DNA of 64,000 nt from Staphylococcus xylosus NJ (lineage in GTDB: Bacteria > Bacillota > Bacilli > Staphylococcales > Staphylococcaceae), in the NCBI RefSeq assembly GCF_000338275.1, contig NZ_ANMR01000034.1, forward strand, positions 62,001 to 126,000, written 5' to 3'. This document shows positions 1 through 9,660 of this stretch, one piece after another. Numbering within the stretch: the first letter of the stretch is position 1; the number at the start of each line of letters is the position of its first letter. Both the position numbers and the translations under genes were made by a program. The notes below the pieces were generated by a model. The model made no database searches. It saw nothing but the letters and a program-made list of their open reading frames with translations, and was not told the origin of the DNA.

Positions 1-328
1 CAATTTGTTCAATTATAAGCATACGTAATATATTCGACTTAGTTAGTCCAATCAATTGAAACAAAGCAAATTCACGTGTACGCCTCTTTATAAACAATTG
101 ATTTGCATACATTAAAAATACAATGATGATAAAAAATAAGAAATATGATCCAACATCTGAGCCCTTTCTTATAATTGCCATTGAATTTTCATTATTAATA
201 CTCTCTGTATATTTTAAAGTTACGAAACTAAAATATAATACGATACTTACAATCAATGAAAAAATATACATCGCATAGTGACGCAAATTCTGTTTTAAAT
301 TCTTAAGCACAATTTGATTAAAACTCAT
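1..328 (-). CDS. BceB/VraE-type ABC transporter permease, N-terminal part (runs off the left edge)
   Basis: Membrane permease of an antimicrobial-peptide sensing or detoxification ABC transporter (FtsX/MacB superfamily). Only the first 109 codons are in the window. The ATG (complement of 326-328) overlaps the last 11 bases of the upstream ATPase gene, so the two are translationally coupled. Visible features are a first membrane segment near residues 17-36, a second near 61-80, and directly after it the basic stretch [20 protein letters not shown], which is typical of BceB-like permeases. The ATPase partner and arrangement are those of BceAB/VraDE/VraFG. Which of these systems it is cannot be decided without the large extracellular domain, which lies outside the window. 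Confidence 0.85.
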   Translation of the reverse strand, partial: MSFNQIVLKNLKQNLRHYAMYIFSLIVSIVLYFSFVTLKYTESINNENSMAIIRKGSDVGSYFLFFIIIVFLMYANQLFIKRRTREFALFQLIGLTKSNILRMLIIEQI

Positions 329-1079
329 GTGCGACACCGCCTAATGCCGTCTGCATATGAATAATATTTTTGTAAAAGGCTTGATTTGAATCATCACCTT
401 GGTACACTTCAGAGTGAATGTTACCATCTTTTAACATGATTACTCTATTTGAATAACTTGCTGCGACAGGATCATGTGTAACCATAACAATCGTTGCTTC
501 TAAATTTTCATTTAAATCTTCTAAGCGATTCAACAAATCTTGGGCACTTTTAGAATCTAATGCACCAGTAGGCTCATCTGCAAATATAATAGCCGGTTTA
601 TGAACAGACGCACGCGCTGCAGCAGTACGTTGTTGTTGTCCTCCAGATATTTCATTAGGATATTTATGACCTAAATCTTGAATTCCTAAAGCTTTAGTAA
701 CTTCACTGTAATTTTTCTCTTTCTCTGTTTTAGACATTTTTTGAATAGAAAGTGGTAACATAATATTTTCTTTAACTGTAAGTGTATTTAACACACTATA
801 ATTTTGAAAAATAAAACCCACTTCTTGTTTTCTAAAATCAGCTAATGCTTTATTACTCATTTTATTTATTTTATTGCCATTGATTTCGACTGTACCACTT
901 GTAATATAATCAATTGAACTCAATACGTTTAGCAATGTTGTTTTTCCTGATCCAGATGGTCCCATTATCGTAACAAACTCGCCTTTTTCTATAGAAAAAT
1001 CAAGGCCTTTAAGCACTTCTTGTTGTCTATGTCTGTTGCCATAGCTTTTAGTGAGCCCTTCTACTTTTAGTATAGGCAT
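318..1079 (-). CDS. BceA/VraD-type ABC transporter ATP-binding protein
   Basis: Cytoplasmic ATPase that powers a BceAB-type peptide antibiotic transporter with the permease just downstream. With the ATG at 1079 the protein has 253 residues, the usual family length. Walker A GPSGSGKT is at 40-47, Q-loop Q92, signature ISGGQQQR at 144-151, Walker B ending in DE at 168-169, and the H-loop histidine at 202. A GTG nine bases upstream gives a longer frame, but it lies inside the Shine-Dalgarno AAGGAGTG, so the ATG is preferred. Closest recognised staphylococcal relatives are VraD and VraF. No two-component system gene is visible on this side, so regulation is unknown. Confidence 0.88.
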   Translation of the reverse strand: MPILKVEGLTKSYGNRHRQQEVLKGLDFSIEKGEFVTIMGPSGSGKTTLLNVLSSIDYITSGTVEINGNKINKMSNKALADFRKQEVGFIFQNYSVLNTLTVKENIMLPLSIQKMSKTEKEKNYSEVTKALGIQDLGHKYPNEISGGQQQRTAAARASVHKPAIIFADEPTGALDSKSAQDLLNRLEDLNENLEATIVMVTHDPVAASYSNRVIMLKDGNIHSEVYQGDDSNQAFYKNIIHMQTALGGVAHEF

Positions 1080-1315
1080 GCCATTCACTCCTTAAATAAT
1101 TTATATCCTTAGTTTAACTAAGTTGCAATCTATTTTCGTTTGTTTCATCTAACAACCTTATGCTCTAAAATGACAAACTTGTCACACCTTTTGAAAATCA
1201 TGACTTATTTATGTCTTAGACTTTTCGTTTTATAAATACTTTTATAACTTAGGATTAATAACTTTCACCATATGATATAATAGTCTAGTTCATTTTTAAA
1301 TAAGGAGTAATATAG

Positions 1316-2767
1316 ATGTTAAATAAAATCAAACGAGAATGGCTAACTGCTCCAGGAACCAATATATTGGCTGGTATTGTCGTTGCCTTAGCATTAATTC
1401 CAGAAGCCATTTCATTTTCAATTATAGCAGGAGTAGACCCTATGGTTGGTCTATATTCCTCTTTTATTATTGCAGTTGTCATTTCTTTCGTAGGTGGAAG
1501 ACCAGCAATGATTTCTGCAGCAACAGGATCTGTAGCTTTAGTTATTGTGCCTTTAGTACGTGATCACGGCGTCCAATATTTATTAGCAGCCACTATTTTA
1601 ATGGGTGTTATTCAAATTATCTTTGGTATATTAAAAATTGGTCGTTTAATGAAGTTTATCCCCAACTCTGTCATGATTGGTTTCGTTAATGCCTTAGCAA
1701 TCATGATTTTCCTAACACAAATCAAACATATTTTTGGTATATCTTTTGCTACTTATCTATTTGTGATTATTACCTTACTGATTATCTATCTTTTACCACG
1801 TATTTTTAACAAGATACCCGCGCCATTAATTGCAATTATATTATTAACGGCAACTTATTTAGTAACTGGTGCAAATGTAGAAACAGTTGGAGATTTAGGA
1901 GAAATTAAACGTTCGTTACCTCAATTTTTCATTCCAGATGTGCCGTTCAACTTAGAGACGTTAAAAATCATTTTCCCATATGCATTATCTATGGCAATTG
2001 TTGGACTTGTAGAAAGCTTGCTTACAGCTCGAATTGTTGATCAAGCAACAGATACCTATAGTAGTAAAAACCAAGAATCTCGCGGCCAAGGAATTGCCAA
2101 TGTCATCACAGGTTTCTTTGGTGCCATGGGTGGCTGTGCGATGATCGGTCAATCTGTAATCAATGTCCGTTCAGGCGCTACGACACGTCTATCTACCTTT
2201 ACTGCTGGTGTATTCTTAATTATTTTAATCATCGTATTTGGCGATTGGGTCGTTGAAATTCCTATGCCGATTCTAGCAGCTATTATGGTTATGGTTTCTG
2301 TAGGAACTTTTAATTGGCGTTCATTTAAATTTATTAAAAAAGCACCCCGTACAGATGCACTTGTGATGATTCTCACCGTAACTATCGTATTAATTACAAG
2401 TAATTTAGCATTGGGAGTAATCATTGGTGTAATTGTAAGCGCCTTGTCCTTTGCTACCAAAATTTCAAATGTTTCCGTACAATATGAAGAAAGTAATCAT
2501 GCCATTCATTATAATATCAAAGGACAAATCTTTTTTGTTTCTATAGATTCATTAATGAACCAACTAAATTTAGAATTACGTGACAAAACCATCTATTTAA
2601 ACTTTAAAGAAGCACATTTATGGGATGATTCGGCAGTTAATGCCATAGACACACTAATTGAAAATTATCATAAAAAGAATAACAAAATTTATGTCCAATA
2701 TCTAAATAAAGATAGTCGTAAAATTGTTAACGAATTAAGTAAAGTAAATCAGCAGCACCTTTTATAA
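1316..2767 (+). CDS. SulP family anion transporter with STAS domain
   Basis: Integral membrane transporter of the SulP (SLC26) family, 483 residues. Members move sulfate, bicarbonate or other anions, and the substrate cannot be read from sequence. The N-terminus carries the family motif around ALALIPEAISFSIIAGVDP followed by about ten to twelve hydrophobic segments. A hydrophilic C-terminal STAS domain occupies roughly residues 390-475. The start ATG has a good ribosome site (AAGGAG, 8 bases away). The gene stands alone, divergent from the ABC ATPase, with about 230 bases between them. No sulfate or carbonic anhydrase gene is adjacent that would indicate substrate. Confidence 0.85.
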   Translation: MLNKIKREWLTAPGTNILAGIVVALALIPEAISFSIIAGVDPMVGLYSSFIIAVVISFVGGRPAMISAATGSVALVIVPLVRDHGVQYLLAATILMGVIQIIFGILKIGRLMKFIPNSVMIGFVNALAIMIFLTQIKHIFGISFATYLFVIITLLIIYLLPRIFNKIPAPLIAIILLTATYLVTGANVETVGDLGEIKRSLPQFFIPDVPFNLETLKIIFPYALSMAIVGLVESLLTARIVDQATDTYSSKNQESRGQGIANVITGFFGAMGGCAMIGQSVINVRSGATTRLSTFTAGVFLIILIIVFGDWVVEIPMPILAAIMVMVSVGTFNWRSFKFIKKAPRTDALVMILTVTIVLITSNLALGVIIGVIVSALSFATKISNVSVQYEESNHAIHYNIKGQIFFVSIDSLMNQLNLELRDKTIYLNFKEAHLWDDSAVNAIDTLIENYHKKNNKIYVQYLNKDSRKIVNELSKVNQQHLL

Positions 2768-3042
2768 AAACAAGTTAATTCGCACAGATTAACAAATAAT
2801 AAATCAATTTTGCTGTCGTATTCATTAAATTTCAACAAAACTAAACTATAGTATGAATAAAATGCAATATTCTTATATTTAATTTGTTTATTATTGATCA
2901 TTCTTACAAACAAAATGTATAAATCTAAGATACCACCATCAATAAATTATTATCGGAATACCTTGAGGGACAAGAAATACAAAGTCAATTTGCAAATTTT
3001 GATTTTGTATTTCTTGTCCCTCCTTTTTTAAAACAATAACAT
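2768..3042. other. Non-coding gap between sulP-like gene and copA promoter
   Basis: AT-rich stretch without a credible reading frame. Its one clear element is the long perfect inverted repeat at 2965-3022 (listed separately). The roughly 190 bases before that repeat could be a 3' UTR or a small RNA. No promoter was identified with confidence. Confidence 0.4.
2965..3029 (+). terminator. Strong rho-independent terminator, 19-bp perfect arms
   Basis: Arms 2965-2983 and 3004-3022 are perfectly complementary over 19 bases and are followed by six T residues. It lies about 200 bases beyond the SulP stop codon, so it ends either a long 3' UTR or an unannotated small transcript. It insulates the copA promoter from upstream reading. 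Confidence 0.8.
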
Positions 3043-3070
3043 TGACAACTATACCTACTAGGGGTATATT
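3043..3070 (+). promoter_or_regulatory. copA promoter with CsoR-like copper operator
   Basis: A -35 TTGACA (3043-3048) and a -10 TATATT (3065-3070) are spaced by 16 bases. The dyad ATACCTACTAGGGGTAT (3051-3067) fills the spacer and touches the -10. It resembles the TACCC/GGGTA core of copper-sensing CsoR operators in Firmicutes. Binding here would block RNA polymerase until Cu(I) is present. The csoR gene itself is not in the window. Confidence 0.7.
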
Positions 3071-3131
3071 TGTGGTATGAAAGGTCTAATGTTATAGATA
3101 CTTATTTACAAACTGAAAGGAGGCCGCTTTA

Positions 3132-5516
3132 ATGAGTGAACAGAAAAAAACTACTTTCAACATCACAGGCATGACATGTGCATCTTGCGCCAACCGTATA
3201 GAGAAAAATTTAAATAAAATGAATGAAGTTGAAGCTAATGTTAACGTTACAACTGAAAAAGCCACAATAAGCTATAATCCTAGTTCAACTTCTACTACTG
3301 ATCTTTACAATACAATAGAAAAAACAGGATACGGTGTATTAAATGAAAAAATTGACTTAGACGTTACAGGCATGACATGTGCAGCGTGTTCTAACCGTAT
3401 TGAAAAGGTACTGAATCGTACTGATGGTGTAGAGGAAGCAAACGTTAACCTTACAACGGAAAATGCTACGATTGTATATAACCCTAATTCAATTTCAGTT
3501 GATACTTTAATTCAAAAAATTCAAAAATTAGGCTATGATGCACAACTCAAAAAAGAAGCTGATGAGAAACAATCACACAAAGCAATAGAGTTAAAACATA
3601 AACTTACCAAATTAATTGTTTCGGCTATATTGGCTTTACCATTATTATTAACTATGTTTGTACATCTATTTAATATGCATTTGCCTTCTATTTTAATGAA
3701 CCCATGGTTTCAGTTTATCTTAGCAACTCCGATACAATTCATCATTGGTTGGCAATTTTATGTTGGAGCTTATAAAAATCTTCGTAATGGTTCAGCAAAT
3801 ATGGATGTCCTAGTAGCATTAGGAACTAGCGCAGCCTATTTTTATAGCTTATATGAGATGATTAAATGGCTAAATGATACAAACATTACGCCTCATTTAT
3901 ATTTCGAAACAAGTGCTATACTCATTACACTGATTTTATTTGGTAAATATTTGGAAGCACGTGCAAAATCACAAACAACAAATGCCTTAAGCGAATTACT
4001 AAACTTGCAAGCTAAAGAAGCACGTGTACTACGTAACAAAGAGGAATATATGATACCTTTAAGTGAGGTCGTAGAAGGTGATTATTTAATTATTAAACCT
4101 GGAGAGAAAATACCTGTAGACGGTATAATTCTTAAAGGGAAAACTTCTGTAGATGAATCTATGTTAACTGGTGAATCTATACCTGTTGAAAAAGTACAAA
4201 ACGATTATGTTATTGGTTCAACAATGAATCAAAATGGCGTTCTCACAATTGAAGCAACAAAAGTAGGCAAAGATACTGCACTCTCTTCTATTATTAAAGT
4301 AGTTGAAGAAGCTCAAGGTTCTAAAGCGCCTATCCAAAGACTTGCTGACATTATATCTGGTTATTTTGTGCCTATTGTAGTTGGGATCGCGATACTAACA
4401 TTTATTATATGGATTACTTTAGTACGCCAAGGTCAATTTGAACCAGCCTTAGTAGCAGCAATTGCCGTAATGGTTATTGCTTGTCCTTGTGCACTTGGGT
4501 TAGCTACTCCTACTTCTATTATGGTAGGTACTGGAAAAGCTGCCGAGAACGGTATTTTATTTAAAGGTGGCGAACATATTGAACGTGCGCATCAAATCGA
4601 TACCGTTGTCTTAGACAAGACGGGAACAATCACACACGGAACACCTGTAGTCACTGACTTTGATGGCGATAATGAAGCATTACAATTATTAGCTAGCGCT
4701 GAAAAAGCTTCTGAACATTCACTCGCAGAAGCTATCGTAAATTATGCAAAAGCAGAACAAGTTAATTTATTAGAAGTTCATGACTTCGAAGCTGTACCTG
4801 GACGCGGCATCAAAGCTACGATTGATGGAAAATCTTTATTAGTAGGTAATCGTAAATTCTTAGAAGATTATCAAGTAACCATTAGTAGTTCTGAACTACA
4901 ATTATCCAAGTTTGAACAATCAGGTAAGACGGCTATGTTGATAGCGATTGATCAAAAATTACGTGGTACAATCGCAGTAGCTGATACTGTCAAAGATTCT
5001 ACCAATAAAGCAATCCAACAGTTACATGATTTAAATATCGAAGTCGTCATGTTGACTGGGGATAACCAACGTACAGCAGAAGCCATTGCTTCACAAGTTG
5101 GTATAGATATAGTCATTGCACAAGTGTTACCAGAAGAAAAAGCGGCTAAAATAAAATCATTACAAGCTAATAATAAGACAGTAGCTATGGTTGGAGACGG
5201 CGTAAATGATGCACCAGCTTTAGTCCAAGCAGATATTGGTATTGCTATCGGTACAGGAACAGAAGTGGCTATAGAAGCTGCTGATATTACCATTCTTGGT
5301 GGCGATTTGTTACTAGTACCTAAAGCAATCACGGCTAGTAAATCGACTATACGTAATATACGTCAAAACTTATTTTGGGCATTTGGTTACAACGTTGCGG
5401 GTATTCCTATTGCTGCACTAGGGTTACTTGCACCATGGATTGCTGGTGCTGCAATGGCTTTAAGTTCTGTAAGTGTTGTCACTAATGCACTTAGATTAAA
5501 ACGCATGAAATTATAA
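3132..5516 (+). CDS. copA: Copper-exporting P1B-type ATPase CopA
   Basis: Pumps Cu(I) out across the membrane using ATP. It has 794 residues, full length for staphylococcal CopA. Two N-terminal heavy-metal-binding domains carry CxxC pairs at C16/C19 and C83/C86. The metal channel motif CPC is at 451-453 in the sixth membrane helix, the actuator motif TGES follows DESML, the phosphorylation motif DKTGT begins at D495, and the hinge motif GDGVNDAP is at about 688-695. The ribosome site GAAAGGAGG precedes the ATG. The start is 62 bases downstream of the -10 of a CsoR-type promoter, and copZ follows after 54 bases on the same strand, so the pair is very probably a copper-induced operon. Confidence 0.97.
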   Translation: MSEQKKTTFNITGMTCASCANRIEKNLNKMNEVEANVNVTTEKATISYNPSSTSTTDLYNTIEKTGYGVLNEKIDLDVTGMTCAACSNRIEKVLNRTDGVEEANVNLTTENATIVYNPNSISVDTLIQKIQKLGYDAQLKKEADEKQSHKAIELKHKLTKLIVSAILALPLLLTMFVHLFNMHLPSILMNPWFQFILATPIQFIIGWQFYVGAYKNLRNGSANMDVLVALGTSAAYFYSLYEMIKWLNDTNITPHLYFETSAILITLILFGKYLEARAKSQTTNALSELLNLQAKEARVLRNKEEYMIPLSEVVEGDYLIIKPGEKIPVDGIILKGKTSVDESMLTGESIPVEKVQNDYVIGSTMNQNGVLTIEATKVGKDTALSSIIKVVEEAQGSKAPIQRLADIISGYFVPIVVGIAILTFIIWITLVRQGQFEPALVAAIAVMVIACPCALGLATPTSIMVGTGKAAENGILFKGGEHIERAHQIDTVVLDKTGTITHGTPVVTDFDGDNEALQLLASAEKASEHSLAEAIVNYAKAEQVNLLEVHDFEAVPGRGIKATIDGKSLLVGNRKFLEDYQVTISSSELQLSKFEQSGKTAMLIAIDQKLRGTIAVADTVKDSTNKAIQQLHDLNIEVVMLTGDNQRTAEAIASQVGIDIVIAQVLPEEKAAKIKSLQANNKTVAMVGDGVNDAPALVQADIGIAIGTGTEVAIEAADITILGGDLLLVPKAITASKSTIRNIRQNLFWAFGYNVAGIPIAALGLLAPWIAGAAMALSSVSVVTNALRLKRMKL

Positions 5517-5570
5517 TTAAAATTTGAGATGATTCATATGAATATCATTATTTTTAAGGAGGTGATTGAT

Positions 5571-5777
5571 ATGGCAACTGAAACAATTAAAGTAGAAGGT
5601 ATGAGTTGTGAACACTGTAAACATGCAGTAGAAGATGCACTAACAAATCTAGATGGTGTATCAACAGCTAATGTTAATCTTGAAGAAGGTAACGTTAAAG
5701 TTGATTTTGATGATAACAAAGTCACATCGCCAAACATGTACGAAGCAATAGAAGATCAAGGTTATGACGTAAAATAA
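5571..5777 (+). CDS. copZ: Copper chaperone CopZ
   Basis: Small cytoplasmic Cu(I) chaperone that hands copper to CopA, a 68-residue single HMA domain. The metal site GMSCEHC gives C13 and C16. The true start is the ATG at 5571, which has AAGGAGGTGATTGAT in front of it. A longer frame from 5529 begins before that ribosome site and is not credible. It is the second gene of the copA-copZ operon and presumably shares the CsoR-controlled promoter upstream of copA. Confidence 0.95.
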   Translation: MATETIKVEGMSCEHCKHAVEDALTNLDGVSTANVNLEEGNVKVDFDDNKVTSPNMYEAIEDQGYDVK

Positions 5778-5850
5778 TATATTAAAAACACGTCAAATAT
5801 AAGCGTCATCGGTAACACAATTGAATAAAATTCATAAGGTATGCTATCAA

Positions 5851-6022
5851 AATAAAGCGGCTAGGACATATATGATATTTCGATCTCCGCTCAGTGTGAT
5901 AGCAATTGCTGATTAGAGTTGAAAAGCTTCGTCTAAAAGCTTTTTCAACTCTAATTTGCTTTGCCAAGGGCAGGACAACGAAATTCTTTTTGAAAAATTA
6001 GGTTTCTGTCCCGTCCCTTTTT
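5851..6022. repeat. Dispersed intergenic repeat element (copy A) with hairpins
   Basis: Non-coding block downstream of copZ. It contains a hairpin with arms AGAGTTGAAAAGCTT and its complement around 5915-5953, then a segment (5962-6016) that is clearly similar to 47736-47791 and more weakly to 59955-60010. It ends in a stretch reading GGGACGGGACAGAAAC on the minus strand. It may also act as a transcription end for copZ or the minus-strand dehydrogenase. Confidence 0.6.
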
Positions 6023-6068
6023 TTATATTTAATATTTTACATCTTAAATATACATAATTGCTTCCTTA

Positions 6069-7067
6069 TTAATTCACACGTAATTTAGTGTCACCAGTCT
6101 CAATAACATCAATTGTCGCATCTAAAGCATCGACAATGAGGTTTTCAACGGCAGCATCTGTATAAAAAGCAATATGAGGTGAAACAATAACATCTTGTCG
6201 CTCGATTAATTGCTTTAATACTTCATCCTTTAATTCTGAATGTCGTTGATCACTTGGAAACAATCCCTTTTCCCCTTCATATGTATCAAGTGCTGCTCCT
6301 TTCAAAATTCCTTTATCCAGTGCGTGTATTAGCGCACTAGTTTTTACAATGGAGCCTCTTGCACAATTGATAAATACTGACCCTGGTTTAAATTCATTAA
6401 ACAATGCATCATCAAATAAATAATCATTATCCTTACTTGCAGGAATATGAACTGTAACAATATCCGCTTCTTGCACAGCTTCATTTATACTATTAGCATA
6501 CGTTAAAAATGGCTTATAGCGTTCATTAGGAGCAATATCATAAGCAATAACTTCAGCTTCAAAGCCTTGTGCAAATATCTTAGCAACAATTGAACCGATA
6601 CGACCAGTTCCTATAACAGCAACTTTCAAATCTTTAATAGATCGTGATAAGATAGCTGGTTGCCATCTAAAATCATATGAAGCTGTTTTCTGTTGAATAT
6701 CATTATAATTTCTGACCAAATTAAGTGCTTGTGATACCGTATATTCAGCAATAGAATGTGGTGAATAAGATGGCACATTAGAAATAATCAAATCATATTT
6801 TTGAGCTAAATCGAAATCATATATGTCAAAACCAGCACTTCGTTGTGCAATTTGCTTAATTCCAAATTCATGTAACTTGCGGTATACATCTTCACCAAAA
6901 GGAATTTGCTGTGATATCGAAACACCATCAAAGCCTTTTGTACGATCGACAGTTTCTGACGAAAGTAATGCTTCATCTAAATCGACAGTCACATTATGCT
7001 TGGTTGACCATGCTTTAATATAAGGTAAATCTTCTTCTCTTACTCCAAAAATTTTAATACTTGTCAT
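6069..7067 (-). CDS. D-2-hydroxyacid dehydrogenase (D-lactate / D-hydroxyisocaproate type)
   Basis: NAD-dependent reduction of 2-keto acids to D-2-hydroxy acids, 332 residues as in D-LDH and D-HicDH enzymes. The Rossmann motif GTGRIGS lies mid-protein. The catalytic arginine is in NCARGSIV, the glutamate in the LDTYEGE stretch, and the histidine in VSPHIAFYTD. It begins 27 bases after the aminotransferase stop with no terminator between, so it is the second gene of a transcript that starts at a SAM-I riboswitch. That regulation is unexpected for a fermentative D-lactate dehydrogenase and points to a keto acid linked to methionine. Staphylococci carry such a gene next to copAZ. Substrate is inferred, not shown. 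Confidence 0.85.
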   Translation of the reverse strand: MTSIKIFGVREEDLPYIKAWSTKHNVTVDLDEALLSSETVDRTKGFDGVSISQQIPFGEDVYRKLHEFGIKQIAQRSAGFDIYDFDLAQKYDLIISNVPSYSPHSIAEYTVSQALNLVRNYNDIQQKTASYDFRWQPAILSRSIKDLKVAVIGTGRIGSIVAKIFAQGFEAEVIAYDIAPNERYKPFLTYANSINEAVQEADIVTVHIPASKDNDYLFDDALFNEFKPGSVFINCARGSIVKTSALIHALDKGILKGAALDTYEGEKGLFPSDQRHSELKDEVLKQLIERQDVIVSPHIAFYTDAAVENLIVDALDATIDVIETGDTKLRVN

Positions 7068-7094
7068 AAGTTAATCACTCCAATAATATTTATT

Positions 7095-8252
7095 CTATTC
7101 ATAAAGGTGCTTAAGCGATTGTATTCTTTCCGCAGCCTCTAGTAACGATGCATCATCTAAAGCTAAAGAAATACGCACATAATGTTTTCCATGTTCTCCA
7201 AATGGTATACCTGGTGCAACAAGAATTGACTGTTCTTGTAATAAATAATCAACAAAACTTTCTCCATCAAAGTCTGTCGGTGTTCGTAACCATAAGAAAA
7301 TACCACCTTTCATTGGTTCAAAAGGTATGTCCACTTGTTGCAATTTAGCTTCAAATTCATTTCTACGACGTTTAAATGTTATATTTTGCTCTTCTAGAAA
7401 ATCATCATAATTATTCAAAGCATATGTTGCTGCGTCCTGCAATGCACCAAACATACCTGCATGTGTATGTGACTGATATTTTTTTAATGCTTGTATAATA
7501 TCTTTATTTCCTACTGCAAATCCAACTCTAAAACCTGACATATTATATCCTTTAGATAATGAAAATACTTCTACTGCTAGGTCTTTTGCTCCATCTGCTT
7601 GCAATATACTAGGATTTTTAGCATCAAAGCCAAAGGCACTATACGCAAAATCATGAACGATCTTTGTTTTTGTTCCCTTAAAACGCTCAATCGCTTCCTC
7701 AAATACTGATTTTGTAGCAACTGAACCTGTCGGGTTATTTGGATAAGTCAAATAAACTAAACGTGTATTGAGTAATGTTTCTTTGCTTATTTTGTCCCAC
7801 TGAGGCAAATAATAAGGCGGCTCTAAAACGAGTGGTTGTGGTTGTGCATCGGCAAGTAACACCCCTGCTTTATAATCCGTATACCCTGGATCTGGTAGTA
7901 ATACATTTTCTCCTGGGTTAACGATACATGTAGGTAAACCTACAAGACCATTTTTAGTACCATATAGTATACATACTTCATCTTCTTTATCTAATTCAAC
8001 TTGAAATTGTCTTTGATAAAAATCTACTATTGCTTGCTTAAATGAGTCTTTACCATGGAAAGCAACATACTTTTGATTATCAGGCTGACGTAGCGCATCA
8101 GCAAAACAGTCAATAATTCCCTTGGGAGTTTCACCATCAGGAATACCTACAGCCATATTAATTAATGGCAAAGGACCATGTTCTACTTTCTGTCCCATTG
8201 TTTTTGCAAAATAACTATCTGGTATCTGTGCCAATCTATCCGAAATTGCCAT
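7095..8252 (-). CDS. PLP-dependent class I/II aminotransferase under SAM riboswitch control
   Basis: Fold-type I aminotransferase, 385 residues. Visible signatures are YPNNPTG (170-176), the cofactor-binding D201, the Schiff-base lysine K234 in SLSKGYNMSG, and R242 in FRVGF. The start chosen is the ATG at 8252 with AGGAGGGG just upstream. A longer frame to 8309 reads through the terminator of the riboswitch and cannot be real. Because the transcript starts at a SAM-I riboswitch and the protein resembles keto-acid/methionine aminotransferases such as Bacillus MtnE and PatA, a role converting 4-methylthio-2-oxobutyrate to methionine is plausible. Aspartate-family or broad keto-acid transamination remains possible. 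The D-2-hydroxyacid dehydrogenase gene follows in the same transcript. Confidence 0.85.
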   Translation of the reverse strand: MAISDRLAQIPDSYFAKTMGQKVEHGPLPLINMAVGIPDGETPKGIIDCFADALRQPDNQKYVAFHGKDSFKQAIVDFYQRQFQVELDKEDEVCILYGTKNGLVGLPTCIVNPGENVLLPDPGYTDYKAGVLLADAQPQPLVLEPPYYLPQWDKISKETLLNTRLVYLTYPNNPTGSVATKSVFEEAIERFKGTKTKIVHDFAYSAFGFDAKNPSILQADGAKDLAVEVFSLSKGYNMSGFRVGFAVGNKDIIQALKKYQSHTHAGMFGALQDAATYALNNYDDFLEEQNITFKRRRNEFEAKLQQVDIPFEPMKGGIFLWLRTPTDFDGESFVDYLLQEQSILVAPGIPFGEHGKHYVRISLALDDASLLEAAERIQSLKHLYE

Positions 8253-8266
8253 AAAACCCCTCCTAT

Positions 8267-8303
8267 TAAAAAAACTATATGCCGACCTGTGTGGCATATA
8301 GTT
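8267..8303 (-). terminator. Riboswitch expression-platform terminator
   Basis: Arms 8273-8283 and 8293-8303 (AACTATATGCC and its complement) followed on the minus strand by seven T. It sits between the SAM-I aptamer and the ribosome site of the aminotransferase gene, where it would end transcription when SAM is bound. Confidence 0.85.
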
Positions 8304-8313
8304 ACACATGTCA

Positions 8314-8419
8314 CCTATCTTTCAAGCATTAACGCTTGTTGGAAGTAGCACAGTACTTTTATATCAAAGTCTGTTGCTGAAGCTTCATCAGGCCAAATCC
8401 CTCAGCTTCTCTGGATAAG
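8314..8419 (-). ncRNA. SAM-I (S-box) riboswitch aptamer upstream of the aminotransferase
   Basis: Read on the minus strand, the sequence has the S-box order. P1 strand CTTATC (8419-8414) is followed by CAGAGAAGCTGAGGGA, then the conserved GGCC/GATGAAGCTTCAGCAAC block, a GTGCTA box near its 3' part, and the closing P1 strand GATAGG (8319-8314). A terminator hairpin follows at once. This is the classical arrangement that turns methionine-pathway genes off when S-adenosylmethionine is plentiful. The call rests on pattern recognition of conserved blocks, not on a covariance search. Confidence 0.9.
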
Positions 8420-8470
8420 TTTATTTTAAATTACCATTAATTTTATCAGAATATTCAAACATGTCAATGT

Positions 8471-8502
8471 AAAAAAAAGAGCGACTCAATTGAGTCGCTC
8501 TT
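8471..8502 (-). terminator. Terminator of isaA
   Basis: Perfect 24-base dyad AGAGCGACTCAATTGAGTCGCTCT (8479-8502 region) followed on the minus strand by eight T. It lies 23 bases past the isaA stop codon. Confidence 0.88.
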
Positions 8503-8524
8503 AGCCTTAATATTTATTTATTAA

Positions 8525-9247
8525 TTAATTCCAACCAACCCATGCGCTAGAACCTTGAGATTGGTATACTTCAACTGCTGTGTCAATTTGATCTTGAACT
8601 GACATACCTGCATGTTCACCATGGCCTAATAATTGGAAGTAACCATATGCACCTGATGACGCATTAACCGCACTTCCATTACCGCCACTTTCACGTTGGA
8701 TAACACCTTTCCATTGTGCTGCTGATACACCAGTACGTTCTGCCATTTGATTAGCAATGGCATCAATGCTTGATGTATTTGTAGTTGTTGTTTTAGAAGT
8801 AGCGCTTGTTTGTGCAGTTTGAACATTTGAGTTAGATGAAGCTTTAGGAGCTTCAACTGCTGCTACTGGAGTATTACTTGATTGTTTTTGAGCACTTACT
8901 TCGCTAGCTGAAGTTTCGTTAGTATTTGTAGTTGCTTGAGTAGTTACATCTTGTACTGAATTAGAAGTTGCACTTTGAGCACCTGCAGCTGTGTAATTCC
9001 ATGACCAAGATTGACCATTTGAAGTGAATGTATATTCATTTCCACCTAAAACGAAGTTATAGTTATACGCTCCAGCGTGTAATGGTTTTTGGTTTAATTC
9101 TTCAGGATTGTTTTGAGCTAAATCAGCTAAATGCGCTTTGTCGATATTTTCTTCTGAAGCGTGAGCTTGATTGTGATCTGCTGTTGTTGCATATCCTGTT
9201 ACACCTAATGCTACTGCTAATGATGATGCTAAAATTGTTTTCTTCAT
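8525..9247 (-). CDS. isaA: Probable lytic transglycosylase IsaA
   Basis: Secreted cell-wall hydrolase that cleaves peptidoglycan glycan strands, 240 residues. The Sec signal peptide starts [20 protein letters not shown] and is probably cut after AHA near residue 30. The N-terminal domain containing [14 protein letters not shown] is followed by a Ser/Thr/Gln-rich linker. The C-terminal transglycosylase-like domain carries the catalytic-type glutamate in [12 protein letters not shown] and the GAYGYFQ motif. The N-terminal and C-terminal signatures fit IsaA better than SceD. The ATG at 9247 has GGAGG in front; an in-frame start 18 bases upstream precedes it. A WalR box lies about 145 bases upstream, in line with known WalKR control of isaA. 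Confidence 0.9.
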   Translation of the reverse strand: MKKTILASSLAVALGVTGYATTADHNQAHASEENIDKAHLADLAQNNPEELNQKPLHAGAYNYNFVLGGNEYTFTSNGQSWSWNYTAAGAQSATSNSVQDVTTQATTNTNETSASEVSAQKQSSNTPVAAVEAPKASSNSNVQTAQTSATSKTTTTNTSSIDAIANQMAERTGVSAAQWKGVIQRESGGNGSAVNASSGAYGYFQLLGHGEHAGMSVQDQIDTAVEVYQSQGSSAWVGWN

Positions 9248-9388
9248 AATTAAAAAATCCTCCAATTAAAATCTTTTTAAGTAAAATTATATTTTCGTTA
9301 AATTATTTATCGTATGTGCTAAAATCGATTAATTTTTATGCTTTATTTTTTCGCCACAAATAATATAACACATATTTCGCCCATTTAT

Positions 9389-9405
9389 ATTACACTTACA
9401 TAACA
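9389..9405 (-). promoter_or_regulatory. WalR binding box upstream of isaA
   Basis: On the minus strand TGTTAT-GTAAG-TGTAAT fits the WalR consensus TGTWAH-N5-TGTWAH exactly. It lies about 140 bases upstream of the isaA start. A -10 like TTATATTAT follows without a good -35, as expected for an activated promoter. Confidence 0.7.
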
Positions 9406-9660
9406 AAACGTTACAAAAGAAAAGTCTATTTGTAACATTGAAATACTGTTGTTTTGTTTTGTAATGCATAATTCTTGCATTGTTTTCAAAATATATTGTG
9501 TATAGCACTGGTATATTAAGCTTCGTTCCTTTATCATCGAATGGTTTTACATTGTCTGAATTATTACAGCAAACCTTTTTGTTACATAACTGTAAAATAA
9601 TAAAAGGATAAAAAATATATATTTTGGAGTAAAACTTGCAAATTTTTTTGTCTAAAATTT
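9406..9660. other. Non-coding gap upstream of isaA
   Basis: About 250 very AT-rich bases between the WalR box and the terminator of the next minus-strand gene. No reading frame or recognised RNA motif was found. It contains several TTACA/TGTAA half-sites that could be additional WalR contacts. Confidence 0.3.

Noticed and set aside
7095..8309. Longer N-terminus of the aminotransferase
   Set aside because: The added 19 codons run through the riboswitch terminator and lack a ribosome site; the ATG at 8252 has a strong one.
8525..9247. Assignment as SceD
   Set aside because: The C-terminal [19 protein letters not shown] region and N-terminal domain fit IsaA better than SceD.
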